A stretch of DNA of 64,000 nt from VRUE01 sp963812335 (GTDB lineage: Bacteria; Actinomycetota; Thermoleophilia; Solirubrobacterales; 70-9), in NCBI GenBank assembly GCA_963812335.1, contig CAWEUU010000004.1, positions 620,001-684,000 of the forward strand, written 5' to 3'. Shown one piece after another: positions 1 through 8,643 of the stretch. How positions within the stretch are numbered: position 1 is the stretch's first letter; each line of letters starts with the position of its first letter. The notes under the pieces were generated by a model. The model did no database searches and was not told where the DNA came from. It saw only the letters and a program-made list of their open reading frames with translations. Both the position numbers and the translations under genes were made by a program.

Positions 1-111
1 GCCGAGACCGTGATCCACTTCGTCAACCGGGCCTCCGACCTCGCCTACGCGATGGCCCGCTACGCCGACGTCGACGACCCGGCCCTGTTCGAGGGCCGGC
101 GGAAGACCTGA
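1..111 (+). CDS. C-terminal end of PduO-type cobalamin adenosyltransferase (partial)
   Basis: Only the last 36 codons are inside the window; the start lies upstream. The visible peptide carries the pattern FVNRASDLAYAMARYAD, which resembles the last helix of PduO-type ATP:cob(I)alamin adenosyltransferases (usually something like YLNRLSDLLFVLARYAN). Those enzymes transfer the adenosyl group of ATP to cob(I)alamin in the cytoplasm. The stop at 109-111 lies four bases before the GTG of the OsmC gene, so the two are probably co-transcribed. The family call rests on this short tail alone. Confidence 0.65.
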   Translation, partial: AETVIHFVNRASDLAYAMARYADVDDPALFEGRRKT

Positions 112-115
112 GCCG

Positions 116-517
116 GTGAAGGTCGTCGCCCGCCGCCGCGAGGGCTTCGTCCACGACGTCGAGATCGAAGACGGCGCCCACACCATCGTCGTCGACGAGC
201 CGAAGGTCGCCGGCGGCACCGATGCCGGCCCTGCCCCCACCCGCCTGCTCGCCGCCGCGCTGGCGAGTTGCATCGCGGTCACGATGGAGATGTACGCGCA
301 GCGTAAGGAATGGGAGATCGGCGCTGTCGAGGTCGAGGTGAACGTCTCCTACGAGAAGTTCGCGCCGAGCTCGTTCGCGGCGACGATCCGCCTGCCCGCC
401 GGCCTCAGCGACGAGCAGCGCGAGCGGCTGCTTGTGGTCGCCCGCAAGTGCCCCGTGCACAGGGTCGTCGCCACGGAGACGCCGGTCTCGGTCTCCGACG
501 AGATCGAGGAGCTCTAG
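116..517 (+). CDS. OsmC/Ohr family peroxiredoxin-like protein
   Basis: A 133-residue protein, a normal length for the OsmC family, which reduces organic hydroperoxides with two cysteines. Both are visible: Cys52 in the helix start LASCIAVT and Cys112 in ARKCPVHRV. The start is a GTG four bases after the preceding stop. The gene ends directly against the TTG start of the following SDR, so this looks like a tight plus-strand operon. The general OsmC call is strong; whether it is an osmotically induced OsmC, an Ohr-type hydroperoxide reductase or a YhfA-like member cannot be told from sequence alone. Confidence 0.85.
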   Translation: MKVVARRREGFVHDVEIEDGAHTIVVDEPKVAGGTDAGPAPTRLLAAALASCIAVTMEMYAQRKEWEIGAVEVEVNVSYEKFAPSSFAATIRLPAGLSDEQRERLLVVARKCPVHRVVATETPVSVSDEIEEL

Positions 518-1330
518 TTGGATCTCGGGCTGCGGGGACGCGCCTGCGTCGTCACCGGCGCCAGCCGCGGCATCGGCCGCGAGACCGCCCGCCTGCTCTG
601 CGAAGAGGGCGCGAGCGTGCTGCTGGTCGGGCGTGACGAAGGGCGGCTCGCTGCCGCGGTCGGGGAGGCGAGCGCCGCCGGCGCCGAGGCAGGCGGCCGG
701 GCCGAGTCCCTGGCGCAGGACGTGACCGCGGACGACGCCGGCGAACGCATGCTGGCGGCCGCGACCGAGCGCTTCGGCTCGCTCGACGTGCTGGTCAACA
801 ACGCCGGCGCGGCGCAGTGGCGGGACCTCGACGAGGTGCCCGACGAGGACTGGCGCGCCCAGTACGAGCTCAACGTGATGGCGCCGCTGCGGGCGATGCG
901 CGCCGCTGCGCCGGCGATGGTCGAGCGCGGCTGGGGGCGGGTCGTCAACGTCTGCTCGACCGCGGGCAAGCGGCCCTCGGCGGCGATGCCCGAGTACTCG
1001 GTGGCGAAGGCGGCCGAGCTCTCGCTCTCGCGCCTCTTCGCCGACCGCTACGCGAAGCGGGGCGTGCTCGTCAACGCGATCTGCCCCGGCCCGGTCGAAG
1101 CGGAGCTGTGGATGGAGCCGGGCGGCCTGCTCGACCAATCACAACGGATGTCCGGAGCCGAAACTCGCGAGCAGGCGCTCGAGACCGCCGGCGGCAAGCG
1201 CCCGATCGGCCGACTCGCCGCGGTCGGCGAGATCGCCGCGGCAATCGTCTTCCTCTGCTCCGAGCGCGCCTCCTACGTCAGCGGCGCCGCCTGGTCGGTC
1301 GACGGCGGCACCGTCCAGGTGATCGTCTGA
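518..1330 (+). CDS. SDR-family oxidoreductase (3-oxoacyl-ACP reductase-like)
   Basis: A 270-residue classical short-chain dehydrogenase/reductase. The cofactor motif TGASRGIG is at 13-20, NNAG at 94-97, and the catalytic Ser147, Tyr160 and Lys164 (YSVAK) are in place; the C-terminal YVSGAAWSVDGG segment is typical of FabG-like members. It starts with TTG immediately after the OsmC stop. Cofactor NADP(H) or NAD(H) and the substrate are not determined; position 38-40 (GRD) suggests NADP(H) only weakly. Its stop overlaps the reading frame of the NUDIX gene that follows. Confidence 0.88.
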   Translation: MDLGLRGRACVVTGASRGIGRETARLLCEEGASVLLVGRDEGRLAAAVGEASAAGAEAGGRAESLAQDVTADDAGERMLAAATERFGSLDVLVNNAGAAQWRDLDEVPDEDWRAQYELNVMAPLRAMRAAAPAMVERGWGRVVNVCSTAGKRPSAAMPEYSVAKAAELSLSRLFADRYAKRGVLVNAICPGPVEAELWMEPGGLLDQSQRMSGAETREQALETAGGKRPIGRLAAVGEIAAAIVFLCSERASYVSGAAWSVDGGTVQVIV

Positions 1331-1341
1331 CCGACGCGGCG

Positions 1342-1818
1342 GTGCTGCTGCCGCTCTATGGCTGGCCCGAGGAGCCGGGGCTGGTCTTCACCGAGCGGCG
1401 CGCCGACATGCGCCGCCACGCCGGCGAGATCTCATTTCCGGGCGGGCGCCGCGACGACGCCGATGCCGACCTCGCCGCGACCGCGCTGCGCGAGGCCCAG
1501 GAGGAGATCGGCCTCGACCCCGCCCGGGTCGAGCTCGGTGAGCAGCTCGCCACCGCCGGCACCTTCGTCACCGGCTACCGCATCCACCCCTTCGTCGGCC
1601 GCATTCCCCGTCCGGGGCAGCTCGACCTCGAGCCCAACCCGGCCGAGGTCGAGACCGTGCTCACCTTCTCGCTCGAGCTGCTCCACGACGGATACGCGAT
1701 GCGCCGCCTGGTCCGCCGCGGCGTCCCGATCCACACCCCGACCTACGAGGTCGAGGGCCACATGATCTGGGGAGCGACCGCGCGGATCCTCGGTGACTTC
1801 CTCGAGCGGCTCGGCTAG
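1342..1818 (+). CDS. NUDIX hydrolase, CoA pyrophosphatase-like (UPF0035 signature)
   Basis: About 158 residues with the block RRADMRRHAGEISFPGGR followed by TALREAQEEIGL. This combines the NUDIX box with the UPF0035 signature of coenzyme A pyrophosphatases (NudL/Pcd1 type), which hydrolyse CoA and its derivatives to phosphopantetheine and 3',5'-ADP. The first standard in-frame start is GTG at 1342. An in-frame CTG at 1327, overlapping the SDR stop as CTGA, would add five residues and complete the first strand (TDAAVLLPL). The 3' end overlaps the convergent peroxiredoxin gene by four bases. Specificity is inferred from the signature. Confidence 0.82.
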   Translation: MLLPLYGWPEEPGLVFTERRADMRRHAGEISFPGGRRDDADADLAATALREAQEEIGLDPARVELGEQLATAGTFVTGYRIHPFVGRIPRPGQLDLEPNPAEVETVLTFSLELLHDGYAMRRLVRRGVPIHTPTYEVEGHMIWGATARILGDFLERLG

Positions 1819-2483
1819 GCCGCCTTGTCCGGTTGCGGGACGATGCGGATGTAGGGACGGGGCTCCTCCCAGCCGTCGGGGTACTTTTCCTTCGCTTCGT
1901 CGTTGGAGACCGAGCCGGAGATGATCACGTCGTCGCCCTGCTGCCACTGCGCCGGCGTCGCGACTTTGTGGTTCGCCGTGAGCTGCAGCGAGTCGACCAC
2001 GCGCAGGACCTCGTCGAAGTTGCGCCCGGTCGTCATCGGGTAGACAAGGATCAGTTTGATCTTCTTGTCCGGGCCGATCACGAAGACATTGCGCACCGTC
2101 TGGTTGTCGGCCGGGGTGCGCTCGCCGGGGTCGCCGGAGACATCGGCCGGCAGCATCCCGTAGGCCTTCGAGATCTCGAAGGCGGCGTCGCTGATGATCG
2201 GGTAGTTCGGCGCCGTTCCCTGGGTCTCGGCGATGTCCTTCGCCCAGTCCTCGTGGTTGTCGAGCGGGTCGACCGAGAGGCCGACGATCTTCACGCCGCG
2301 CTTTGCGAACTCGGGCTCGATGCTCGCCATGTAGCCGAGCTCGGTCGTGCAGACCGGGGTGAAGTCCTTCGGGTGCGAGAACAGGACGGCCCAGGAGTCG
2401 CCGATCCAGTCGTGAAACTTGATCGGGCCCTCGGTCGTCTCGGCCTCGAAGTCGGGTGCTACGTCACCAAGCTGCAGCGCCAT
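1815..2483 (-). CDS. 1-Cys peroxiredoxin (Prx6-type)
   Basis: A 222-residue peroxiredoxin. The catalytic motif PVCTTE places the peroxidatic cysteine at Cys45, preceded by LFSHPKDFTP, and the length and C-terminal region (KYPDGWEEPRPYIR) match the Prx6/1-Cys subgroup, which lacks the usual resolving cysteine of 2-Cys enzymes. It reduces hydrogen peroxide and organic hydroperoxides. A good ribosome-binding site (GAGAGGAG) precedes the ATG. It is convergent with, and overlaps by four bases, the NUDIX gene, and lies 53 bases downstream of another minus-strand gene. Confidence 0.93.
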   Translation of the reverse strand: MALQLGDVAPDFEAETTEGPIKFHDWIGDSWAVLFSHPKDFTPVCTTELGYMASIEPEFAKRGVKIVGLSVDPLDNHEDWAKDIAETQGTAPNYPIISDAAFEISKAYGMLPADVSGDPGERTPADNQTVRNVFVIGPDKKIKLILVYPMTTGRNFDEVLRVVDSLQLTANHKVATPAQWQQGDDVIISGSVSNDEAKEKYPDGWEEPRPYIRIVPQPDKAA

Positions 2484-2514
2484 CTGATCGGCTCCTCTCG
2501 GGGGTATGCTCGCT

Positions 2515-2560
2515 TCTCAGCGATTGACCTTAATTCCTATCCGAGTTTAGCTATATCGAC
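2515..2560 (-). promoter_or_regulatory. AT-rich upstream region of peroxiredoxin with possible redox-regulator half-site
   Basis: In a 70% GC background this short stretch is markedly AT-rich. On the minus strand it reads CTCGGATAGGAATTAAGG about 40-55 bases before the peroxiredoxin start. GGAATTA half-sites of this kind are seen in operators of Rrf2-family regulators (CymR/IscR type), so a promoter with redox or sulfur control is possible. No clean inverted repeat or -35/-10 pair could be assigned; the call is tentative. Confidence 0.25.
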
Positions 2561-2986
2561 TTCCCGGTCGGCGACGGTGACCGGGATGCGCCAGCGCTCG
2601 CCTGCGGCGCGGACGATCGCGCTGCCCTGCTCCAGCAATCCGCCGTCAACGCTGCCGCTCGCCTCATAGACGAAACGGCGCAGTGGCGTTTCGACCAGCC
2701 GCTCGAGCAGCGCTTCCAGCCGATCGCCGTGAATCTCCGCCAGGTTCTCGGCCGGGCCGCTCGCCGAGCCCAGCAGCCAGTAGGCGGCGGCGACGTCGCT
2801 GACCAGATCCAACACCGTTCCCGGCAGCGCCGGGTCGGCGAGCGCCGGCTCGATCCCGGCGGACTCGATCGCCGCCAGGCCCTGCTCCCGCCGGCTCGTT
2901 CCGCGCACCTGCCAGCCCTGCGCCAGCAGCCGGCCGCCGAGCTCGCGCCCGCGGCAGCCGCAGCCGACGATCAGCGCCCGCGCCAA
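2537..2986 (-). CDS. Short NAD(P)-binding Rossmann protein, epimerase-like N-terminal half
   Basis: A 149-residue protein starting MARALIVGCGCRGRELGGRLL, the glycine-rich nucleotide-binding turn of NAD-dependent epimerase/YeeZ-like proteins, followed by a typical TSRR second strand. Full-length relatives are about 270-300 residues; this one ends shortly after the RRFVYEAS segment where the catalytic YxxxK region would normally begin, so it is either a truncated relative or a minimal family member. It follows, 12 bases downstream, the small membrane protein at 2999-3289 in the same direction. Function is unknown. Confidence 0.6.
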   Translation of the reverse strand: MARALIVGCGCRGRELGGRLLAQGWQVRGTSRREQGLAAIESAGIEPALADPALPGTVLDLVSDVAAAYWLLGSASGPAENLAEIHGDRLEALLERLVETPLRRFVYEASGSVDGGLLEQGSAIVRAAGERWRIPVTVADREVDIAKLG

Positions 2987-2998
2987 CGCCGCCGGCCC

Positions 2999-3289
2999 TC
3001 AGGCCCCGAAGGGGTCGCCGCGGCGGAGCCGCTCCAGCTCCTCCTCTTCGACCTCCACCCGGATCCCCTGCTCGTCGATCTCCGGGGCGCCGCGGCGGCG
3101 GCGCATCTCGTTCTGCGCCTCGAGCATCTGGCGCACGTCATCGAGCTCGTTCTGCGCCTCGACTTCGGGGCTGCGAGTCGGCTTCCAGTCGACCAGGTCC
3201 GCAGTGCTGCCTTTGTAGAAGTGGCCGATCAGCATGAGCACGCCGACGATCGCGGCGAGCATGCCGAGCGTGAGCAGGGCGAATCCCAT
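2999..3289 (-). CDS. Small single-pass membrane protein, unknown function
   Basis: A 96-residue protein with one N-terminal membrane helix (about residues 3-22, GFALLTLGMLAAIVGVLML). A charged, probably helical tail rich in Glu and Arg follows, ending in RLRRGDPFGA. The topology suggests a membrane anchor with a cytoplasmic or surface tail. It is divergent from the thiolase gene (48 bases between starts) and is followed closely by the Rossmann protein gene, so those two may form an operon. No family was recognised. Confidence 0.6.
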   Translation of the reverse strand: MGFALLTLGMLAAIVGVLMLIGHFYKGSTADLVDWKPTRSPEVEAQNELDDVRQMLEAQNEMRRRRGAPEIDEQGIRVEVEEEELERLRRGDPFGA

Positions 3290-3336
3290 GCGCCTGAGGA
3301 TACGCCGCCCACGCGCGTCGCCTTTAATGCCCGTGT

Positions 3337-4539
<1,203 letters not shown>

Positions 4540-4615
4540 CGCCCCTCGCCGCGGATGTGGAGTCTTTTGGGGGGGTCTATTGGCCCCTCAATCCTTCCGG
4601 TAGCCTCGCGCGGCG

Positions 4616-5407
4616 ATGACCGAAGGGCCGAAAGAGTTGGCGAGCGTCGACGGGACGGTGACGCCGACCGCCGAGGCGATGGTGCCGATGAAGGACGACG
4701 GCCTCTACCGCGGGGACGGCGCCTTCGAGGTGATCCGGCTGTATGCGGGTAGGCCGTTCGCGCTCGACGACCACCTCGACCGACTCGGGCGCTCCGCCGC
4801 CGCGATCGAGCTCTCCTTCGACCGGGCGGCGCTGGAGCGCGAGATCGACGCGCTGCTCGACGAAGCCGGCGAGCCCGACGGTCAGCTGCGCCTGATTGTC
4901 ACCCGCGGCGGCCGCCGCATCGCAGCGGTCGAGCCGATTCCCGCGCACGCCGAGAGCCTCGCCGTCGCCACCGTCACCTACTCCCCCAGCGTGATCCTCA
5001 ACGGGGTCAAGTCGCTCTCCTACGCCGCGAACATGCAGGCGACCCGCCTGGCCAAGGCGCAGGGCGTGGACGAGGCGGTCCTCGTCACCCCCGACGGCAC
5101 GGTGCTCGAGCCGCCGACCTCGGCGATCTTCTGGGTCTCCCCACAGGGCGGCCTGCGCACACCGGCGCTCGACAACGGCGTGCTCGAGTCGATCACCCGC
5201 GACCGCCTGATCAAGGCCCTGCACGTCGAGCAGGGTGTCTGGCCGGTCGCCGACCTGCGCGCCGCGCAGGAGGCCTTCCTCGCCTCGACCACGCGCGAGA
5301 TCCAGGCCGTCGCCGCGATCGACGGCAAGGCCCTGCCCGAGTGCCCCGGCCCGCGCACGCGCGAGGCCCAGGATGCCTTCGCCGCGACCTTGGGGCGCGA
5401 GCTGTGA
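4616..5407 (+). CDS. Class IV (fold type IV) PLP-dependent aminotransferase
   Basis: A 263-residue member of the branched-chain aminotransferase / aminodeoxychorismate lyase family. The PLP lysine is Lys132 (GVKSLSYAAN), the glycine-rich entry DGLYRGDGAFEVIR is at about 27-41, and the PPTSAIFWV loop is present. Substrate cannot be read from sequence: branched-chain amino acid transaminase, D-amino acid transaminase and 4-amino-4-deoxychorismate lyase are all possible, and the short length slightly favours a PabC-like enzyme. It sits inside the beta-oxidation cluster, separated from the thiolase by a 76-base gap that could hold its own promoter. Confidence 0.82.
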   Translation: MTEGPKELASVDGTVTPTAEAMVPMKDDGLYRGDGAFEVIRLYAGRPFALDDHLDRLGRSAAAIELSFDRAALEREIDALLDEAGEPDGQLRLIVTRGGRRIAAVEPIPAHAESLAVATVTYSPSVILNGVKSLSYAANMQATRLAKAQGVDEAVLVTPDGTVLEPPTSAIFWVSPQGGLRTPALDNGVLESITRDRLIKALHVEQGVWPVADLRAAQEAFLASTTREIQAVAAIDGKALPECPGPRTREAQDAFAATLGREL

Positions 5408-5440
5408 CTTCAAACCGGCAACCGAGAAAGCGGTGGTGAG

Positions 5441-6610
5441 ATGGACTTCCAGCTGAGTGACGAGCAGCGCCTGATCTCCGAATCCGCGCGGGAATTCGCC
5501 GACAAGGAGATCCTGCCGCGAGTCAAGGAGAACGATCGTGCCGGCCGCTTCGACCGCGAGCTGGCGAGCAAGCTGGGCGAGGTCGGCTACCTCGGCGCCC
5601 CGGTGGCCGAGGAGTACGGCGGCCGCGGTCTCGACTACCTCGGCTACGGCCTGATCGTCGAGCAGGTCGGCCGTGCCGACTCCTCCGCCCGCACCGTCGT
5701 CTCCGTGCAGACCTCGCTCGTCGCCGGCTCGATCGAGAAGTGGGGCAGCGAGGAGCAGAAGCGGAAATGGCTGCCGCGGCTCTGCTCGGGCGAGGCGCTC
5801 GGCTGCTTCGGCCTGACCGAGCCCGACACCGGCTCCGACGCCGCCAACCTGCGCACACGGGCGACCAAGACCGACTCGGGCTGGTCGATCAGCGGCCAGA
5901 AGATGTGGATCTCGCTCGGCAACTTCGCCGAGCTGGCGCTGGTCTTCGCCCAGACCGACCCGGAGAAGAAGCACCGCGGGCTCGCCTGCTTCCTCGTGCC
6001 GACCGCCGCCGACGGCTTCACCACGCAGGAGATCCACGGCAAGCTCGGCCTGCGCTCCTCTGACACGGCGGAGCTCTCGCTCGACGGCGTCGAGGTCGGC
6101 GAGGACGCCATGTTGGGGGCAGTGGGCGACGGCTTCAAGGTCGCGATGAGCGCCCTCGACAACGGCCGCTACAGCGTCGCCGCCGGCTGCGTCGGGATCT
6201 GCGACGGCTGCGTCGACGCCTCGGTCTCCTACGCGAAAGAGCGCAAGCAGTTCGGCGTGCCGCTGGCCCGCTTCCAGCTGGTCCAGGAGATGATCGCCGA
6301 CATGATCGTCAAACGCGACGCGGCGCGGATGCTGGTCTACCGCGCCGGCGCGCTCAAGGACGAAGGAAAGCCGAACACGACCGAGACCTCGGTGGCCAAG
6401 CTCTACGCGACCGAGTCGGCGGTCGAGTGCGCCAACCTGGCGATCCAGGTGCACGGCGGCGCCGGCTATGTCGACGACTACCCGGTCGAGCGCTACCTGC
6501 GCGACGCCCGCGTGACGACCCTCTACGAGGGCACCTCGCAGATCCAGAAGCTGATCATCGGCCGCGGCGCGACCGGGATCAACGCGATGATGCCCCTGGA
6601 GGCAGAGTGA
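5441..6610 (+). CDS. Acyl-CoA dehydrogenase
   Basis: A 389-residue flavoprotein of normal family length. The FAD/substrate motif GCFGLTEPDTGSDAANLRT and the C-terminal LYEGTSQIQKLIIGR are clear; the catalytic base is Glu363 in YEGTSQ. The enzyme introduces the alpha,beta double bond into acyl-CoA and passes electrons to electron-transfer flavoprotein. It is preceded by a recognisable ribosome-binding site (GGTGAG) and followed by enoyl-CoA hydratase, matching reaction order. The conserved motifs resemble short-chain (butyryl/isobutyryl-type) enzymes, but chain-length preference is inferred only. Confidence 0.93.
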   Translation: MDFQLSDEQRLISESAREFADKEILPRVKENDRAGRFDRELASKLGEVGYLGAPVAEEYGGRGLDYLGYGLIVEQVGRADSSARTVVSVQTSLVAGSIEKWGSEEQKRKWLPRLCSGEALGCFGLTEPDTGSDAANLRTRATKTDSGWSISGQKMWISLGNFAELALVFAQTDPEKKHRGLACFLVPTAADGFTTQEIHGKLGLRSSDTAELSLDGVEVGEDAMLGAVGDGFKVAMSALDNGRYSVAAGCVGICDGCVDASVSYAKERKQFGVPLARFQLVQEMIADMIVKRDAARMLVYRAGALKDEGKPNTTETSVAKLYATESAVECANLAIQVHGGAGYVDDYPVERYLRDARVTTLYEGTSQIQKLIIGRGATGINAMMPLEAE

Positions 6611-6679
6611 ACGGACGTCATCTGATCCTTCGTGAAGTGAACGGAGCCGACCAGTCGTGGCCGGCCGAATAGGCTGCCG

Positions 6680-7450
6680 GTGAGCGACCTGGTCGAGAGC
6701 TCGCGCGACGGCCGTGTCGCGCTGCTGCGGCTCAACCGGCCCGAGGCGCGCAACGCGCTCTCGCCGGAGGTGATGGAGCGCCTCGCCGCCGGGCTCGAGC
6801 GGCTCGACCCGGACCCCGAGGTGCGCTGCATCGTGATCGCCGGCTCCGAGCAGGTCTTCGCCGCCGGCGCCGACATCAAGGCGCTGAGCGAACGTAGCTT
6901 CGCCGAGGCGCTCAGCCACCCCGCCGCCTCCTTCTGGCGCCGCCTCGCCGCAGTCAAGACGCCGCTGGTCGCCGCCGTCTCGGGCTTCGCGCTCGGCGGC
7001 GGCTGCGAGCTGGCGCTGGCCTGCGACATGATCGTCGCCTCCGAGACGGCCCGCTTCGGCCAGCCCGAGATCACCCTGGGGATCATTCCCGGCGGCGGGG
7101 GCACGCAGCGGCTCGCGCGCGTGCTGGGCAAGCAGCTGGCGATGGAGTACGTCCTCACCGGACGCCAGTTCGATGCCGACATGGCGCTGAAGATGGGCCT
7201 GGTCAACAAGGTCGCGAAGAAAAATCGCTGGCTGGAGGAGGCGACGGAGCTGGCCCACACCGTCGCCGAACGGCCGCCGATCGCCGCCCGGCTCGGCAAA
7301 CAGGCCGTGCTGGCGGCCGAGGAGACGGCGCTCGCTGCCGGCCTCGAGAACGAGCGGCGGCTCTACGAGATCGCAATGGCGACCGAGGACCGGGTCGAGG
7401 GCATGCAGGCCTTCCTCGAAAAGCGAGAGCCGAAGTTCGAGGGAAGGTGA
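6680..7450 (+). CDS. Enoyl-CoA hydratase
   Basis: A 256-residue crotonase-fold protein. Both catalytic glutamates are present, Glu110 in ALGGGCELALACD and Glu130 in FGQPEITLGIIPGGGG, as expected for a true hydratase rather than an isomerase. It hydrates trans-2-enoyl-CoA to 3-hydroxyacyl-CoA. The GTG start is chosen because it gives the normal N-terminus (VALLRLNRPEARNALS), and the stop overlaps the next gene's GTG by four bases, so it is translationally coupled to the hydroxyacyl-CoA dehydrogenase. Confidence 0.93.
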   Translation: MSDLVESSRDGRVALLRLNRPEARNALSPEVMERLAAGLERLDPDPEVRCIVIAGSEQVFAAGADIKALSERSFAEALSHPAASFWRRLAAVKTPLVAAVSGFALGGGCELALACDMIVASETARFGQPEITLGIIPGGGGTQRLARVLGKQLAMEYVLTGRQFDADMALKMGLVNKVAKKNRWLEEATELAHTVAERPPIAARLGKQAVLAAEETALAAGLENERRLYEIAMATEDRVEGMQAFLEKREPKFEGR

Positions 7451-8643
7451 GCATCGAGAGGGTCGGCGTGGTCGGCGCCGGCACGATGGGCGCCGGCATC
7501 GCCCAGATCGCGGCGCTGGGCGGCTACGAGACGCGTCTGCACGACCCCGTCCCGGCAGCGCTGGAGGATGGCATCGAGCGCCTTCGCGGGGCGCTGACAA
7601 AGGGCGCCCAGAAGGGGCGCTGGAGCGAAGCGGAGGCCGAGGCCGCCGGCGCCCGCACGGGCGCCGCCGCCAGCCTCGACGACCTCGCCGAATGCGACCT
7701 CGTCGTCGAGGCCGCACCTGAGGACCTGGGGCTGAAGCGAGAGCTGTTCGCCGCGTTGGCCGCGGCCTGCGGCCCCAAGGCGATCCTCGCCAGCAACACC
7801 TCCTCGCTGCCGGTGAGCGCGATCGCGGCCCTGGTTCCAGTGCCCGAGCGCGTCGTCGGCATGCACTTCTTCAACCCGCCGGCGCTGATGAAGCTGGTCG
7901 AGATCGTCGCCACCGACCGCTCCGCAACGGCGGCCCTGAAGGCGACGACCGAGGCCGGGCGGCGGATGGGCCGGACGCCGATCCGCGCCAAGGACAGCCC
8001 CGGCTTCATCGCCAACCGCCTCGCCCGGCCCTTCGGGCTCGAGTCGCTGCGCATGCTCGCCGAGGGGATCGCCGACGCGGCAACGATCGACCGCGTCATC
8101 CGCCTCGGCGGCGGCTTCCGCATGGGCCCCTTCGAGCTGATCGACCTGATCGGCCTCGACGTCAACCTCAGCGTCGCCCACTCCTTCTACGACCAGGGGG
8201 GCGAGCCGGAGCGCTGGCGGCCCAGCCCGATTCAGGAGCGGATGGTCAGCGAAGGCCTGCGCGGACGCAAGAGCGGCAAGGGCTTTTACACCTACGGCGA
8301 CGGCCCCCACCGGCCGCCAGATCCCGAGCTCGGCATCGCCGCGCCGACGCTCGTCCCGGCCGAGCTGGCGAAAATCGACCCGGAGGCGGAGGCGATCTTG
8401 ACCCGCCTGGTCGCGCAGATCGCCAACGAGGCCGCCTTCGCGCTCGAAGAGGAGGTCGGCGCGCCGCAGGACATGGACACGGCAATGCGGCTCGGCTTCA
8501 ACTGGCCCCGCGGCCCGCTCGAGCTGACCGAGCTGATCGGTGTCGGGCGCGCCGCGACCCTGCTCGAAGGGCTGCGCGAGCAAAGCGGCGAGGCCTACCG
8601 TCCCGCCCCTCGGCTGGCCGCGTCCGGAGCCCCGAGCCGATGA
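7447..8643 (+). CDS. 3-hydroxyacyl-CoA dehydrogenase
   Basis: A 398-residue NAD-dependent dehydrogenase. The Rossmann motif GAGTMGAG is at 10-17, the catalytic histidine is His140 in VGMHFFNPP, and two C-terminal 3HCDH helical domains follow (the second around 300-390), giving the longer PaaH-like layout rather than the 280-residue short form. It oxidises 3-hydroxyacyl-CoA to 3-ketoacyl-CoA, the substrate of the thiolase encoded upstream. It is overlapped by four bases at both ends, so hydratase, dehydrogenase and the following hydrolase form one tightly coupled unit. Confidence 0.92.
   Translation: MSIERVGVVGAGTMGAGIAQIAALGGYETRLHDPVPAALEDGIERLRGALTKGAQKGRWSEAEAEAAGARTGAAASLDDLAECDLVVEAAPEDLGLKRELFAALAAACGPKAILASNTSSLPVSAIAALVPVPERVVGMHFFNPPALMKLVEIVATDRSATAALKATTEAGRRMGRTPIRAKDSPGFIANRLARPFGLESLRMLAEGIADAATIDRVIRLGGGFRMGPFELIDLIGLDVNLSVAHSFYDQGGEPERWRPSPIQERMVSEGLRGRKSGKGFYTYGDGPHRPPDPELGIAAPTLVPAELAKIDPEAEAILTRLVAQIANEAAFALEEEVGAPQDMDTAMRLGFNWPRGPLELTELIGVGRAATLLEGLREQSGEAYRPAPRLAASGAPSR

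Noticed and set aside
4577..7717. A 1046-codon open frame on the minus strand across the beta-oxidation genes
   Set aside because: It lies antisense to four genes with clear catalytic motifs, is low-complexity (Arg/Gly/Asp/His), and is the usual shadow produced by GC-rich third codon positions.
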